Part shown: positions 44,725-53,964 of the stretch, piece after piece
Position numbering within the stretch: the stretch's first letter is position 1
Layout: every line of letters starts with the position of its first letter
Assembly: GCF_003635165.1 (NCBI RefSeq)
Contig: NZ_ML058624.1
Location: 1-64,000 of the forward strand
Source of the DNA: Burkholderia sp. Nafp2/4-1b
GTDB taxonomy: Bacteria > Pseudomonadota > Gammaproteobacteria > Burkholderiales > Burkholderiaceae
Length of the DNA stretch: 64,000 nt
Reading direction: 5' to 3'
Notes under the pieces: model-generated
The model's input: the letters and a program-made list of their open reading frames with translations, nothing else
Told to the model about the DNA's origin: nothing
Databases searched by the model: none
Translations under genes and position numbers: made by a program

Positions 44725-45489
44725 ATGGCAGACATCGTGATCGTGGCGAGCGCATTCGGGATGGACCGCGTGCGTCAGCAGGGCCACCGTGCTTTCATCG
44801 CGACCGCGGCGGCGTCCGGTGCGACCGGCTTCGAGGTGCGGCGCGAACTGTTCGCATCGGAAGACGACGCGACGCCCGGCGCGTTGGCTGCGCTCGGCGC
44901 CGAACTCGCGGCTCAGGGCTTGTGGTCGGTCTATTCGACGCCGGCGACGCTGTACACGGAAACCGGCGCGCTCGACACCGACGCGCTGCGCGACACGCTC
45001 GCGGAAGCCGACGCGCTCGGCGCGCGCTTCGTGAAGTTCCAGCTCGGCGGGTTCGCGGGCGACGCGCATGCGGCCGACCTCGTCGCGCTGTCGCGCGGCG
45101 CGCGGGCTCGCGTGGTGGTCGAGAACGGCCAGTTGCCGGTCGGCGGCGCGCTCGCGCAGTTCCGCGGGCTGTTCGCCGCGCTGACCGCGACGGGCGTGCC
45201 GGATGCGCTCGGCATGACGTTCGACATCGGCAACTGGCAGTGGCCGGGCGAAGCGCCGCTCGCATGCGCGCACGCACTCGCGCCGCACGTGGAATACATT
45301 CATTGCAAGGCAGTCGTCGGCGAGGGCGCACGCCGCTTCGCGGTGGCGCCGACCCCGGACGATGCGCTCGTCACGGGTGTGCTCGCGGTGCTGCCGCAAG
45401 CCGTGCCGCGCGGCATCGAATTCCCGTTCGATGCGGCCGACCTGGCGGGCGATGCCGGCCGGCGCGTGGCATGGCTTGCCGCCGCGTGA
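44725..45489 (+). CDS. kguE: sugar phosphate isomerase/epimerase, KguE-like
   Basis: A 254-residue AP-endonuclease-2-type TIM barrel with metal-ligand motifs VVENGQLP, GMTFDIGNWQW and EYIHCKAV. KguE is the first gene of the 2-ketogluconate operon of Pseudomonas; its exact reaction is uncertain. Context (kinase, MFS transporter, reductase and PtxS-like repressor in order) carries the assignment. AAAGGG at 44714-44719 precedes the ATG. Confidence 0.85.
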   Translation: MADIVIVASAFGMDRVRQQGHRAFIATAAASGATGFEVRRELFASEDDATPGALAALGAELAAQGLWSVYSTPATLYTETGALDTDALRDTLAEADALGARFVKFQLGGFAGDAHAADLVALSRGARARVVVENGQLPVGGALAQFRGLFAALTATGVPDALGMTFDIGNWQWPGEAPLACAHALAPHVEYIHCKAVVGEGARRFAVAPTPDDALVTGVLAVLPQAVPRGIEFPFDAADLAGDAGRRVAWLAAA

Positions 45490-45517
45490 CACGGCAAGGA
45501 TACGGAGGAGTTCATTC

Positions 45518-46510
45518 ATGAAAGCAGCACTCGATGTGGTGACCTACGGCGAAGCGATGGCGATGTTCGTCGCCGCCGAGCCCGGCCATCTCGCGCACGC
45601 CGCGCAATTCACGAAACGGATCGCGGGTGCGGACCTGAACGTCGCGATCGGCCTGTCGCGGCTCGGCTTCCGGGTCGGCTGGATGAGCCGGGTCGGCCGC
45701 GATTCGTTCGGCCGCTACGTGCTCGACACGCTGGCGCGCGAGGGGATCGACGCATCGTGCGTGACCGTCGATCCGCGCTATCCGACCGGGTTCCAGCTGA
45801 AGTCGCGCAACGACGACGGCAGCGACCCGACGGTCGAATATTTCCGCAAGGGCTCGGCCGCGAGCCACCTGTCGTGCGACGACTACATGTCCGGCTACGT
45901 GCTCGGCGCGCGCCACCTGCATCTGACGGGCGTCGCGCCCGCGATCTCCGCGACGTCGTGCGAACTTGCGTTCAAGCTGGCGCGCGAGATGCGCGCGGCC
46001 GGCAAGACGATCTCGTTCGATCCGAACCTGCGCCCGACGCTGTGGCCGTCCGCCGACGCGATGGCGAAGACGCTGAACGCGCTCGCGACGCTCGCCGACT
46101 GGGTGCTGCCGGGCCTCGCCGAAGGGCGGCAACTCACCGGGCACGACACGCCGGCCGACATCGCTGGCTTTTATCTCGCGCAAGGTGCGCGCGGCGTGGT
46201 GATCAAGCTGGGCGCCGACGGCGCGTATTTCCGCACGGCCGACGGCCATGAAGGCACGGTGGCCGGCGAGCGTGTCGCGAACGTGGTCGACACGGTCGGC
46301 GCCGGCGACGGCTTCGCGGTCGGTGTGGTCAGCGCGCTGCTGGAAGGCAGGTCGATCGAGCAGGCTGTCGCGCGGGGCAACCGGATCGGGGCGCTCGCGA
46401 TCCAGGTGATCGGCGATTCGGAAGGCCTGCCGACCCGTGCGGCGCTCGATCGGCTCGAAAACGTCAGCAATCGCGCCGATCGCTTAGAGGAAACCGTCAC
46501 CGCGCAATGA
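45518..46510 (+). CDS. kguK: 2-ketogluconate kinase KguK (PfkB family)
   Basis: A 330-residue PfkB kinase with the N-terminal TYGEAMAMF and GADLNVAIGLSRLG motifs, SFDPNLRPTLW and the C-terminal DTVGAGDGFAVG catalytic motif. In this operon it is expected to phosphorylate 2-ketogluconate to 2-keto-6-phosphogluconate. GGAGGAG at 45504-45510 sits 7 nt before the ATG. Sequence alone would also allow 2-keto-3-deoxygluconate kinase. Confidence 0.85.
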   Translation: MKAALDVVTYGEAMAMFVAAEPGHLAHAAQFTKRIAGADLNVAIGLSRLGFRVGWMSRVGRDSFGRYVLDTLAREGIDASCVTVDPRYPTGFQLKSRNDDGSDPTVEYFRKGSAASHLSCDDYMSGYVLGARHLHLTGVAPAISATSCELAFKLAREMRAAGKTISFDPNLRPTLWPSADAMAKTLNALATLADWVLPGLAEGRQLTGHDTPADIAGFYLAQGARGVVIKLGADGAYFRTADGHEGTVAGERVANVVDTVGAGDGFAVGVVSALLEGRSIEQAVARGNRIGALAIQVIGDSEGLPTRAALDRLENVSNRADRLEETVTAQ

Positions 46511-46675
46511 GAGGCCGGACACGGCACAATCCGCGGACCCATTTCGTGCTTCGTGCACGGTTTTGCATGAGGCCGGATCCGGCGCCGTTGCGCCGACGCC
46601 GGTCGATTCCCGAAAGGACGGGAGCGGGGCCGGGCGTTTGATGCGCCCGCTTCGATCACCCAAGGAGACACTCTG

Positions 46676-47956
46676 ATGGCAGCCAATCTCGCAGCCCGAC
46701 GCTGGTGGACGATCATGCCGATCGTCTTCATCACCTACAGCCTCGCTTACCTCGACCGCGCGAACTACGGGTTCGCGGCAGCGGCCGGCATCAACCAGGA
46801 CCTCGGCATCAGCAAGGGCCTGTCGTCGCTGATCGGCGCGCTGTTCTTCCTCGGCTACTTCTTCTTCCAGATTCCGGGCGCGATCTATGCGGAGCGCCGC
46901 AGCGTCAAGAAGCTCGTGTTCGCGAGCCTCGTGCTGTGGGGCGCGTGCGCCGCGCTCACCGGCGTGGTCACCAACATCCCGTCGCTGATGGCGATCCGCT
47001 TCGTGCTCGGCGTGGTCGAGGCGGCCGTGATGCCGGCGATGCTGATCTACATCAGCAACTGGTTCACGAAGAGCGAGCGCTCGCGCGCGAACACGTTCCT
47101 GATCCTCGGCAACCCGGTCACCGTGCTGTGGATGTCGATCGTGTCGGGCTATCTCGTGCACGAATTCGGCTGGCGCCACATGTTCATCGCGGAAGGCGTG
47201 CCGGCCATCATCTGGGCCGTGTGCTGGTGGTTCCTCGTGCAGGACAAGCCGGCCGATTCGCCGTGGCTCGACGCGCAGGAAAAGCGCGATCTCGACGCCG
47301 CGCTCGCGGCCGAACAGGCGGCGATCAAACCGGTGCGCAACTACGCCGAGGCATTCCGTTCGCCGGCCGTGATCAAGCTGTGCGCGCAGTACTTCTGTTG
47401 GAGCATCGGCGTGTACGGCTTCGTGCTGTGGCTGCCGTCGATCGTCAAGAACGGTTCCGCGCTCGGGATGGTCGCGACCGGCTGGCTGTCGGCGCTGCCG
47501 TACCTCGCGGCGACGATCGCGATGCTGGTCGCGTCGTGGGCGTCCGACAAGGCCGGCTCGCGCCGCGGCTTCGTGTGGCCGTTCCTGCTGGTCGGCGCGG
47601 CTGCGTTCGCCGCGTCGTATGCGCTCGGCTCGTCGCACTTCTGGATCTCGTATGCGCTGCTGGTCGTCGCGGGCGCCGCGATGTACGCGCCGTACGGGCC
47701 GTTCTTCGCGATCGTGCCGGAGCTGCTGCCGAAGAACGTCGCCGGCGGTGCGATGGCGCTGATCAACAGCATGGGCGCGCTCGGTTCGTTCGTCGGCTCG
47801 TATTTCGTCGGCTACCTGAACGGGGCGACCGGCTCGCCCCTCGCGTCGTATGCGTTCATGAGCGCCGCGCTCGTCGCCGCGGTGATCCTCACGCTGTCCG
47901 TCAAACCCCAGGCGCGCGATGCGCATCCGCTCGCCGCGCCGCTGCAAGGAAAATGA
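46676..47956 (+). CDS. kguT: 2-ketogluconate MFS transporter KguT
   Basis: A 426-residue major-facilitator protein of the anion:cation symporter group with 12 predicted helices. LAYLDRANYGFA in helix 1 and GERRS-like YAERRSVKK loop are typical; ALINSMGALGSFVGSYFVGYL marks helix 10-11. Imports 2-ketogluconate by operon context. The 165-bp gap to kguK contains no gene. Confidence 0.88.
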   Translation: MAANLAARRWWTIMPIVFITYSLAYLDRANYGFAAAAGINQDLGISKGLSSLIGALFFLGYFFFQIPGAIYAERRSVKKLVFASLVLWGACAALTGVVTNIPSLMAIRFVLGVVEAAVMPAMLIYISNWFTKSERSRANTFLILGNPVTVLWMSIVSGYLVHEFGWRHMFIAEGVPAIIWAVCWWFLVQDKPADSPWLDAQEKRDLDAALAAEQAAIKPVRNYAEAFRSPAVIKLCAQYFCWSIGVYGFVLWLPSIVKNGSALGMVATGWLSALPYLAATIAMLVASWASDKAGSRRGFVWPFLLVGAAAFAASYALGSSHFWISYALLVVAGAAMYAPYGPFFAIVPELLPKNVAGGAMALINSMGALGSFVGSYFVGYLNGATGSPLASYAFMSAALVAAVILTLSVKPQARDAHPLAAPLQGK

Positions 47957-47960
47957 AACG

Positions 47961-48926
47961 ATGAAGCCTCGTATCGTCGCGTACAAGCCGCTGCCCGATG
48001 ACGTTCTCGCGTACCTGCGCGAGCATGCGGAGCTCGTGCAGGCCGATGGCGCCGATGCGCTCGCCGACGCGCTCGTCGATGCCGACGGCGCGATCGGCGC
48101 GAGCCTGAAGGTCACGCCGCAGATGCTCGATCGCGCGCCGCGGCTGAAGGCATGGTCGACGATCTCGGTCGGCTACGACAACTTCGACGTCGCGGATCTG
48201 ACGCGGCGCGGCATCGTGCTCGCGCATACGCCCGACGTGCTGACCGAATCGACCGCCGACACGGTGTTCTCGCTGATCCTCGCGTCCGCGCGCCGGTTGG
48301 TCGAACTGGCGGAGTGGGTGAAGGCCGGCCGCTGGCACCGCAGCATCGGCCCGGACCTGTACGGCACCGACGTGCAGGGCAAGACGCTCGGCATCGTCGG
48401 GCTCGGGCGGATCGGCGGCGCGGTCGCGCGCCGCGCGGCGCTCGGCTTCCGGATGCAGGTGCTGTACACGAACCGTTCCGCGCACGCGGAAGCGGAGGCG
48501 CAATACGGCGCGCGCCGCGTGTCGCTCGACGAACTGCTCGCGCAGTCGGATTTCGTGTGCGTGCAGGTGCCGCTGTCGCCGCAAACGCAGCACCTGATCG
48601 GCGCGGCCGAGTTCGCGAAGATGAAGCGCGGCGCGATCCTGATCAATGCATCGCGCGGGCCGGTGGTCGACGAGGCCGCGCTGATCGACGCGCTTCGGGC
48701 CGGCACGATCCGCGGCGCGGGGCTCGACGTATTCGAGAAGGAGCCGTTGTCGGCGGATTCGCCGCTGCTGCAGATGAGCAACGTTGTCGCGCTGCCGCAT
48801 ATCGGCTCGGCGACGCACGAGACGCGCCATGCGATGGCGCGCTGCGCCGCGGAGAACCTGGTCGGCGCGCTGGCCGGCACGCTGCGCACGAATCTCGTCA
48901 ATCCCGACGCACTCGCGCGCGTCTGA
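47961..48926 (+). CDS. kguD: 2-ketogluconate-6-phosphate reductase KguD (D-2-hydroxyacid dehydrogenase family)
   Basis: A 321-residue NAD(P)H-dependent reductase. Rossmann motif LGIVGLGRIGG near residue 140, catalytic Arg in NASRGPVVDE, Glu in GLDVFEKEP and His in LPHIGSAT are all present. Reduces 2-keto-6-phosphogluconate to 6-phosphogluconate, feeding the Entner-Doudoroff and pentose phosphate routes. Start at 47961, 4 nt after kguT. Confidence 0.9.
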   Translation: MKPRIVAYKPLPDDVLAYLREHAELVQADGADALADALVDADGAIGASLKVTPQMLDRAPRLKAWSTISVGYDNFDVADLTRRGIVLAHTPDVLTESTADTVFSLILASARRLVELAEWVKAGRWHRSIGPDLYGTDVQGKTLGIVGLGRIGGAVARRAALGFRMQVLYTNRSAHAEAEAQYGARRVSLDELLAQSDFVCVQVPLSPQTQHLIGAAEFAKMKRGAILINASRGPVVDEAALIDALRAGTIRGAGLDVFEKEPLSADSPLLQMSNVVALPHIGSATHETRHAMARCAAENLVGALAGTLRTNLVNPDALARV

Positions 48927-48976
48927 GCGGCGACGGCCAGCCGCCGCCACCGCGGGCGCCGTTAGAGTCGATGGTC

Positions 48977-49006
48977 TTGGTGCGGGAGGGCAGGCTGCGT
49001 TATGAT
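48977..49006 (+). promoter_or_regulatory. sigma-70 promoter of the PtxS-like regulator
   Basis: TTGGTG at 48977-48982 and TATGAT at 49001-49006 with an 18-bp spacer lie in the 321-bp gap between kguD and the regulator gene; the remainder of the gap, a long GC-rich leader, shows no gene. A separate promoter would let the repressor be made without the kgu operon. Confidence 0.55.
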
Positions 49007-49247
49007 CGCCCGCTCGTCGCCTCGACGACCCGGCCATGCGGCCGGCGGCGTGCGGCGGCGGGCATCCGTGCCAGGTCCGGTGCGGCCGATCGCTGGGTGT
49101 GACCGGCGGCCGGGGCGGGCGCGAACGCGCCGGTTTCGGCCGATCGTGAAGCACAGGGTCGGCGGCGTCCGCCGGGTGGCTTTCGTACCAACAACAAAGG
49201 TCCGTCCGCGCACGAAGCGGCGCGGATCGTACGACGCGAGGCACGAC

Positions 49248-50291
49248 TTGAGCGATTCGCAACCTTCCACGCAGCGTCCGGCGACGATCAGCGACGTCGC
49301 ACGCGAAGCCGGCACGGGCAAGACCAGCGTTTCGCGCTATCTGAACGGCGAGACGCACGTGCTGTCCGCCGATCTGCGCCAGCGGATCGAGACGGCGATC
49401 GCGCGCCTCAACTACCGGCCGAACCAGATGGCGCGCGGGCTGAAGCGCGGCCGCAACCGGCTGCTCGGCATGCTCGCGGCCGACCTGACCAATCCGTATA
49501 CCGTCGAAGTGCTGCAGGGCGTCGAGGCCGCGTGCCACGCGCTCGGCTACATGCCGCTCATCTGTCACGCGGCCAATGAAGTCGAGATGGAGCGGCGTTT
49601 CCTGCAGTTGCTCACGACCTACCGCGTCGAAGGGCTGATCGTCAACGCACTCGGCGCCGAGGAAGACGTGCTGCGCCCGCTGCGCGGCGGCGACATCCCG
49701 GCCGTGCTCGTCGACCGCACGGTCGAGGGTTTCGAGGCCGACCTGATCGGGCTCGACAACACCGATGCGATCGAGACGGCGCTCGCGCACCTGATCGCGC
49801 GCGGCTTCGATGCGATCCATTTCGTCGTGCAGCCGTTCGAACGCGTCAGCTCGCGGCGCCTGCGCGAGGCCGCGTTCCGCGCGGCGCTCGGCGCGCGCGG
49901 GCTGCCGGTGCCGTCAACGGTCGTGCTCGACCTGAACGAGCCGGCCGCGGCGGCCGCGGCGCTCGCCGAACTCGATGCGCGCGTCGACGACGCGGCGCGG
50001 CGCGGCGTGCGTGCGGCGCTGTTCGCCGCGAACGCGCCGGTCGCGCTCGCGATCGCGCGCCACCTGCGCGCGCGGTTCGGCGCCGCCTGGCAGGAACGGG
50101 CCGCGCTGCTGTCGATCGACGATCCGGAGTGGGCCGAGCTGATCGGCATCACGACGATCCGCCAGCCGACCTACGAGATCGGCTACAAGGCCGTCGAATT
50201 CGTGCACGAGCGCATCGACGGCGCGGCCGGCGCCGTGCGCGTCGCGATGCTGCCGGGCGAGCTGATTGCGCGCGCGTCGACCGCAAGCTGA
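49248..50291 (+). CDS. ptxS: LacI-family repressor, PtxS-like regulator of 2-ketogluconate use
   Basis: A 347-residue LacI-family protein: helix-turn-helix ATISDVAREAGTGKTSVSRY, hinge NQMARGLKRGRNRL, and periplasmic-binding-type effector domain (PAVLVDRTVEGFEAD, LLSIDDPEWAELIG). Translation starts at TTG 49248 with GAGG 7 nt upstream. Immediately downstream of kguEKTD in the same direction. PtxS of Pseudomonas is released from DNA by 2-ketogluconate, which is inferred here. Confidence 0.85.
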   Translation: MSDSQPSTQRPATISDVAREAGTGKTSVSRYLNGETHVLSADLRQRIETAIARLNYRPNQMARGLKRGRNRLLGMLAADLTNPYTVEVLQGVEAACHALGYMPLICHAANEVEMERRFLQLLTTYRVEGLIVNALGAEEDVLRPLRGGDIPAVLVDRTVEGFEADLIGLDNTDAIETALAHLIARGFDAIHFVVQPFERVSSRRLREAAFRAALGARGLPVPSTVVLDLNEPAAAAAALAELDARVDDAARRGVRAALFAANAPVALAIARHLRARFGAAWQERAALLSIDDPEWAELIGITTIRQPTYEIGYKAVEFVHERIDGAAGAVRVAMLPGELIARASTAS

Positions 50292-50345
50292 GTATCATGC
50301 GGGGCACGCAGCGCGCCAGGTGCGCTGCCCCGATCAAGGAAATAC

Positions 50346-51134
50346 ATGACTGTCGCCCCCGTCACGCTGGCGGTGCTGATCGCCGCCACGCTGATCATCG
50401 CGCTGCTGCCGTTCGTTCTGTTCCGTATCCTGCGCAAGCCGCTTGCGCTCGACCGCCGCGACACGATAGTCGGCGTCGCCGTCTTCACGCTGTTCGCGAT
50501 GATCGTCGAACGCGCCTTTCATGGCCTCGTGCTGAGCCAGACGCCTGCCGGCGGCTGGCTCACGCAGCCGCTCGCGTTCGTCGCGTACAGCGCGCTCGCG
50601 ACCGCCGTGTTCGAGGAACTCGGCCGCTATCTCGGGATGCGGTTCCTGAACCGCCGCTACGGCCCGTCGTCCGGCGACGGGCGCGGCATCGGCTACGGGA
50701 TCGGTCATGCCGGTGCCGAAGCGTGGTTCGTCGGCGTGCTCGTGTGGGGCCAGTGGTCGTATCTCGCGTGGCTCGCGAGCCGCGGGCAGCTCGAGACGCA
50801 GCTCGCGGACCTGCCCGGCGATACCGTCGTGCGGCTGCACGTGATGCTGGCAACGCTGTCGGCCCAGTCGATCCTGCTGTTGCTGCTCGAGCGCTGCTCG
50901 GCGTTCGTGGTGCAGCTGGCGCTGTCGGTGCTGGTCTGGCGCGGCGTGCGTGCCGGCCGCGCGGGCGTGCTGCCGCTCGCGATCGTGCTGCATGCGCTGG
51001 CGGTCGCGCCGGCGCTGCTGTATCAGGTGCGCGTGCTGCCGGCCGGCGCGCTCGAGGCTGTGTATTTCGTGCTGGCCGCGATCCTGGTCGTCGTGCTGGT
51101 CAAGGGTGGCAGGTCGCAGCGCGCGGCGGCCTGA
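50346..51134 (+). CDS. YhfC family intramembrane metalloprotease-like protein
   Basis: A 262-residue integral membrane protein with about seven hydrophobic segments. FEELGRYLGM and GIGYGIGHAGAEAWFVG are the conserved YhfC motifs, with Glu and His residues suited to metal binding. Whether it is an active protease is unknown. It starts 54 nt after the ptxS stop and is followed by a small gene after 13 nt. Confidence 0.85.
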   Translation: MTVAPVTLAVLIAATLIIALLPFVLFRILRKPLALDRRDTIVGVAVFTLFAMIVERAFHGLVLSQTPAGGWLTQPLAFVAYSALATAVFEELGRYLGMRFLNRRYGPSSGDGRGIGYGIGHAGAEAWFVGVLVWGQWSYLAWLASRGQLETQLADLPGDTVVRLHVMLATLSAQSILLLLLERCSAFVVQLALSVLVWRGVRAGRAGVLPLAIVLHALAVAPALLYQVRVLPAGALEAVYFVLAAILVVVLVKGGRSQRAAA

Positions 51135-51147
51135 CGGGAGAGACGGA

Positions 51148-51510
51148 ATGGACGACTATCTGATCGAATGCCAGAGCGCCGAGTTCGATGCGCTCGCGCG
51201 CGTGATCTGCGATCTCTTTCCGGAGCAGACGCGTTTTGCCGAAACCAGCGACGAACGCGGGCGGTTCCTGTCCGTGCAGTGGCTGGCGATGCGGTTCGGC
51301 TCGACGCCGAAGCGCATGACGCTCGACATCCGGATCGTGCCGGCCGCGCTGGCGCGCTATCTGGCGCTCAAGCCGATGCAGCGCGCCCGCAGTCATGCGG
51401 TGCTGCATGCGTACACGGAAGCGATGCTCGGTTCGCTCGAAGAGCGGCACGCGGCCGGGGAGGCCGTCGAGCGCACCGCGGAACTCGACCTCGACGAAGA
51501 CTTTGCCTGA
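51148..51510 (+). CDS. conserved hypothetical protein (DUF3022-like)
   Basis: A 120-residue soluble acidic protein (MDDYLIECQSAEFDALARVI) with an alpha/beta pattern and an acidic tail (ELDLDEDFA). I associate it tentatively with DUF3022. Starts 13 nt after the YhfC gene, so cotranscription is likely. Function unknown. Confidence 0.65.
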   Translation: MDDYLIECQSAEFDALARVICDLFPEQTRFAETSDERGRFLSVQWLAMRFGSTPKRMTLDIRIVPAALARYLALKPMQRARSHAVLHAYTEAMLGSLEERHAAGEAVERTAELDLDEDFA

Positions 51511-51582
51511 ACGTTGACGTGAACGCGTGCGCCGGCGCGATGCCGGCGTCGCGCGTGACGCGTTACGCGTGTGCGGAATGCG

Positions 51583-52014
51583 TTACGCGTCGCGATAGAC
51601 CTGCGCGAAACGCTGCGCCTGCACGACGCCGTAGTCGCCGGGCGCATATTGCATGACCCAGTCGCCGGCGCCGCCGCGCAGCGTGTCGCCGTTTTCCGAA
51701 CGCGCGATCGTGAACGCTTCGTCCATCCGGCGGGCGAGCACGACGGCAGGCCGATTCCGATATGCGCCCGGCATGCCGTGCGCGAGCGCCGGATCGGCGG
51801 GCAGGTACTTCGGGTCGAAGCGCGCGCGCGACACGACCCAGCGGTCGCCGGTCGAGCCAGTGATCAGCGCGTCGCCCGCGACATAGCGGTTCGGGCCTTC
51901 GAGGCTCATCAGTTCGCCGTCGGCATCCGCGAATGCGACCGTGACGGTTTCGTCCTTGACGACGCGACGGGCCTGCGGGTCGGTACGCAGATCGATGTGC
52001 TTGAGTTCGAGCAT
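51583..52014 (-). CDS. PGDYG-domain conserved protein
   Basis: A 143-residue protein of unknown role. The C-terminal WVMQYAPGDYGVVQAQRF carries the PGDYG signature that names its family. No signal peptide or membrane segment. Stands alone, convergent with the small gene at 51148. Confidence 0.75.
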   Translation of the reverse strand: MLELKHIDLRTDPQARRVVKDETVTVAFADADGELMSLEGPNRYVAGDALITGSTGDRWVVSRARFDPKYLPADPALAHGMPGAYRNRPAVVLARRMDEAFTIARSENGDTLRGGAGDWVMQYAPGDYGVVQAQRFAQVYRDA

Positions 52015-52153
52015 GGCGGGGAAGGGCGAGGAATGGCTGGAAAAGCCGGGAGCTTATCCCGAATTCGGCGCGCCGTGTGACGCGCCGAATGCCCGCGGGA
52101 GGCGCGACGCCGTTCTGCCCGTGCGGGCAGCGCCGGCGCCGGCGAGGCGAACG

Positions 52154-52702
52154 TCAGGGCTGGGCGGGCGCGCTGGCGGCCGGCGCGGCGGCTGCCTTGC
52201 CGTCCTTTTTGGCCTTGCCCGTGCCGCGGTGGTCGCCGCCGTGATGCAGCCAGCTGCGGAACGTCGTGTCGGCGAGTGCCTTCTGGTCGGCCGGGAAGCT
52301 GTCGTAGAGCGGGGCGAATGCGTCGGCGAGTTTCTTCGCGCCGTCCGCGTTTGCCTGCGCGAGTTCCGCGTACTGCTTCATGTCGTCGACCGCGGACACG
52401 TTGTGGCTTTCCATCCGCGAGCGATAGAGGCGGCCCATCGTGTCGCCGTTCTCGCGCATCGTCTCCGCGAACGTCTTCCATTTCGGCTCCTGCGCCGACG
52501 TAATCTTCAGCTGATCGTGCAGGTACTTGATGCGCTGCTCGATGCGCGCTTCATGGCGTGCGGCGCGCTGTTCGGCGCTCGGTGCCGACGCGGCCGGTGC
52601 CGGTGCCGACGCCGTCGCCGGAGCGGGCGTCTGCGGCTGGGTTTGCGCGAATGCGGCGGCCGTGACGGCGAGCATCGCGAGGGTGAGCGAGATTTTCTTC
52701 AT
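52154..52702 (-). CDS. periplasmic Spy/CpxP-like (LTXXQ) protein
   Basis: A 182-residue exported protein with signal peptide (KKISLTLAMLAVTAAAFAQ), an Ala/Pro-rich linker, and a helical core resembling Spy/CpxP (RIEQRIKYLHDQLKITSAQE, the LTxxQ-like region being LKITSAQ, and KALADTTFRSWLHH). The family acts as periplasmic chaperone or stress sensor. The tail is Lys/Ala/Pro-rich. Single gene; a ribosome site GGAGAG lies upstream. Confidence 0.8.
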   Translation of the reverse strand: MKKISLTLAMLAVTAAAFAQTQPQTPAPATASAPAPAASAPSAEQRAARHEARIEQRIKYLHDQLKITSAQEPKWKTFAETMRENGDTMGRLYRSRMESHNVSAVDDMKQYAELAQANADGAKKLADAFAPLYDSFPADQKALADTTFRSWLHHGGDHRGTGKAKKDGKAAAAPAASAPAQP

Positions 52703-53075
52703 GGTTGGCTCTCCGGGGTGGTGTCGTGCGAGCGGGTGCGGCGGCCGGTGCCGCGAGCGCGCATCTCGCGTCGCTTGTTATTAGTAGCACGTCGTGTGCA
52801 GCGCAGCAGCGAAAGCGACACTTGCTTACATCCGATACGAATCGAAATTGAAAGGGACGTAGCGGGCGGGTAATGGTCAATGGTCGCTGGTTGTCGATCG
52901 ATTCGTCGGGCAGCGCAGGCATGCGGCGAAGGTGGCGCGGGTAGTGCGGATGGTGCGGATGGTGCGCGAGCGCGGACCCGTGACGGCGCCTGATCCCGGT
53001 TGGGCGCACCGGCGTTCGGCGCTATCATCGCGTCACGTTCCATTTTGCCGGCGCGCTGCACGCCGGCCCAGCCTC
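52703..53075. other. 373-bp intergenic region between spy-like gene and lrp
   Basis: Divergent promoter region. A short tandem repeat GTGCGGATG occurs twice at 52944-52961 with a partial third copy. An AT-rich patch (TTGTTATTAGTAG) near 52780 may be the promoter of the spy-like gene. No gene seen. Confidence 0.4.
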
Positions 53076-53540
53076 ATGCGTCCACCTCGCCTCGACCAAC
53101 TCGACGACCTCGACCGACAACTCGTCGCGTTGCTGCAAGCGGATGCGCGCGCAAGCGTCGCCGATCTCGCGCGACAGCTCGACGTCGCACGCACCACGGT
53201 CGTCGCGCGCATCGCGCGGCTCGAGCGCACGAACGTGATCGCCGGGTACAGCGTGCGGCTCGGACAGGACGTGCTCGATGCGAGCATTTATGCGTACGTC
53301 GGCATCATCCTCACGCCGAAGTTCGGCAAGGACGTGCTGCGCAAGCTCGACCGGATGCCCGAAGTGCAGTTGCTGTGCGCGGTGAGCGGCGAATACGACT
53401 ACGTCGCGTGGCTGCGTGCCGATTCGCCGGAACGGCTCAACGACCTGCTCGACCAGATCGGCACGCTCGAAGGCGTCGAGCGCACGACGACGTCGATCAT
53501 CCTGTCGCGCAAGATCGATCGCGGCACGATCGGCGGGTGA
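53076..53540 (+). CDS. Lrp/AsnC-family transcriptional regulator
   Basis: A 154-residue regulator. Helix-turn-helix in LDRQLVALLQADARASVADLARQLDVARTTV and RAM domain with SGEYDYVAWLRADS. The frame is open upstream but the ATG at 53076 fits family length. A dehydrogenase gene lies downstream on the same strand behind a 424-bp gap that carries a palindromic site, so this regulator may control it. Confidence 0.92.
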   Translation: MRPPRLDQLDDLDRQLVALLQADARASVADLARQLDVARTTVVARIARLERTNVIAGYSVRLGQDVLDASIYAYVGIILTPKFGKDVLRKLDRMPEVQLLCAVSGEYDYVAWLRADSPERLNDLLDQIGTLEGVERTTTSIILSRKIDRGTIGG

Positions 53541-53550
53541 TGCGTCGCAG

Positions 53551-53572
53551 GCGGCGTCATGGGTGACGCCGC
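53551..53572 (+). terminator. stem-loop after the lrp gene
   Basis: GCGGCGTCA at 53551-53559 pairs perfectly with TGACGCCGC at 53564-53572 around TGGG. No T-run follows, so termination would be rho-dependent or weak. Confidence 0.45.
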
Positions 53573-53820
53573 GGCGCGACTTCACTCGTTGCGCCTGTTT
53601 TCCTTCGTTCCCTTCCTTTGATGCTCGCCACCGGCGTCAGCCGGTGAGCGGAGCGTCGCCTCGCGCCTTGTCGCGTCGTTGTGCCGAGCGCCTCTGCCTG
53701 GGCCGCGCGCGTGACGATTTTTCCCGCTTTGTTCGCTCCTTGCTGCCCGTCCGGACGAGCCCGCCAACGGCCCGTTTGCGGCACGTCGTTGACGGGGATT
53801 TTTAGATGATTTGGTCGTTG

Positions 53821-53838
53821 TGACGAAAAGTGTCGTCA
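53821..53838. promoter_or_regulatory. palindromic operator upstream of the lysine/saccharopine-type dehydrogenase
   Basis: TGACGA-AAAGTG-TCGTCA is a perfect inverted repeat with 6-bp arms, 41 bp upstream of the -35 hexamer. It is a candidate site for the neighbouring Lrp-type protein. Confidence 0.55.
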
Positions 53839-53878
53839 ATTCGTCGAATGTATCGGTCGTTTCGCATCATTCTTCGTC

Positions 53879-53907
53879 TTGGAACTGATTTTGAGCGTCC
53901 CTAAACT
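53879..53907 (+). promoter_or_regulatory. sigma-70 promoter of the dehydrogenase gene
   Basis: TTGGAA at 53879-53884 and TAAACT at 53902-53907 with the ideal 17-bp spacer, 57 nt before the start codon, in an AT-rich patch of the 424-bp gap that follows the lrp gene. Confidence 0.65.
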
Positions 53908-53964
53908 GTGTTCATGGCTCGACGCCGTACACCAACACCAAATCCATCATCAGGAGATAAGCGC

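Noticed and set aside
46550..46575. TGCACGGTTTTGCAT as a sigma-54 promoter for kguT
   Set aside because: The -24 GG is absent and the spacing between the elements is one base short; there is no activator gene nearby.
52944..52966. GTGCGGATG tandem repeat as part of a larger repeat or CRISPR
   Set aside because: Only two full 9-bp units; too short and without spacers.
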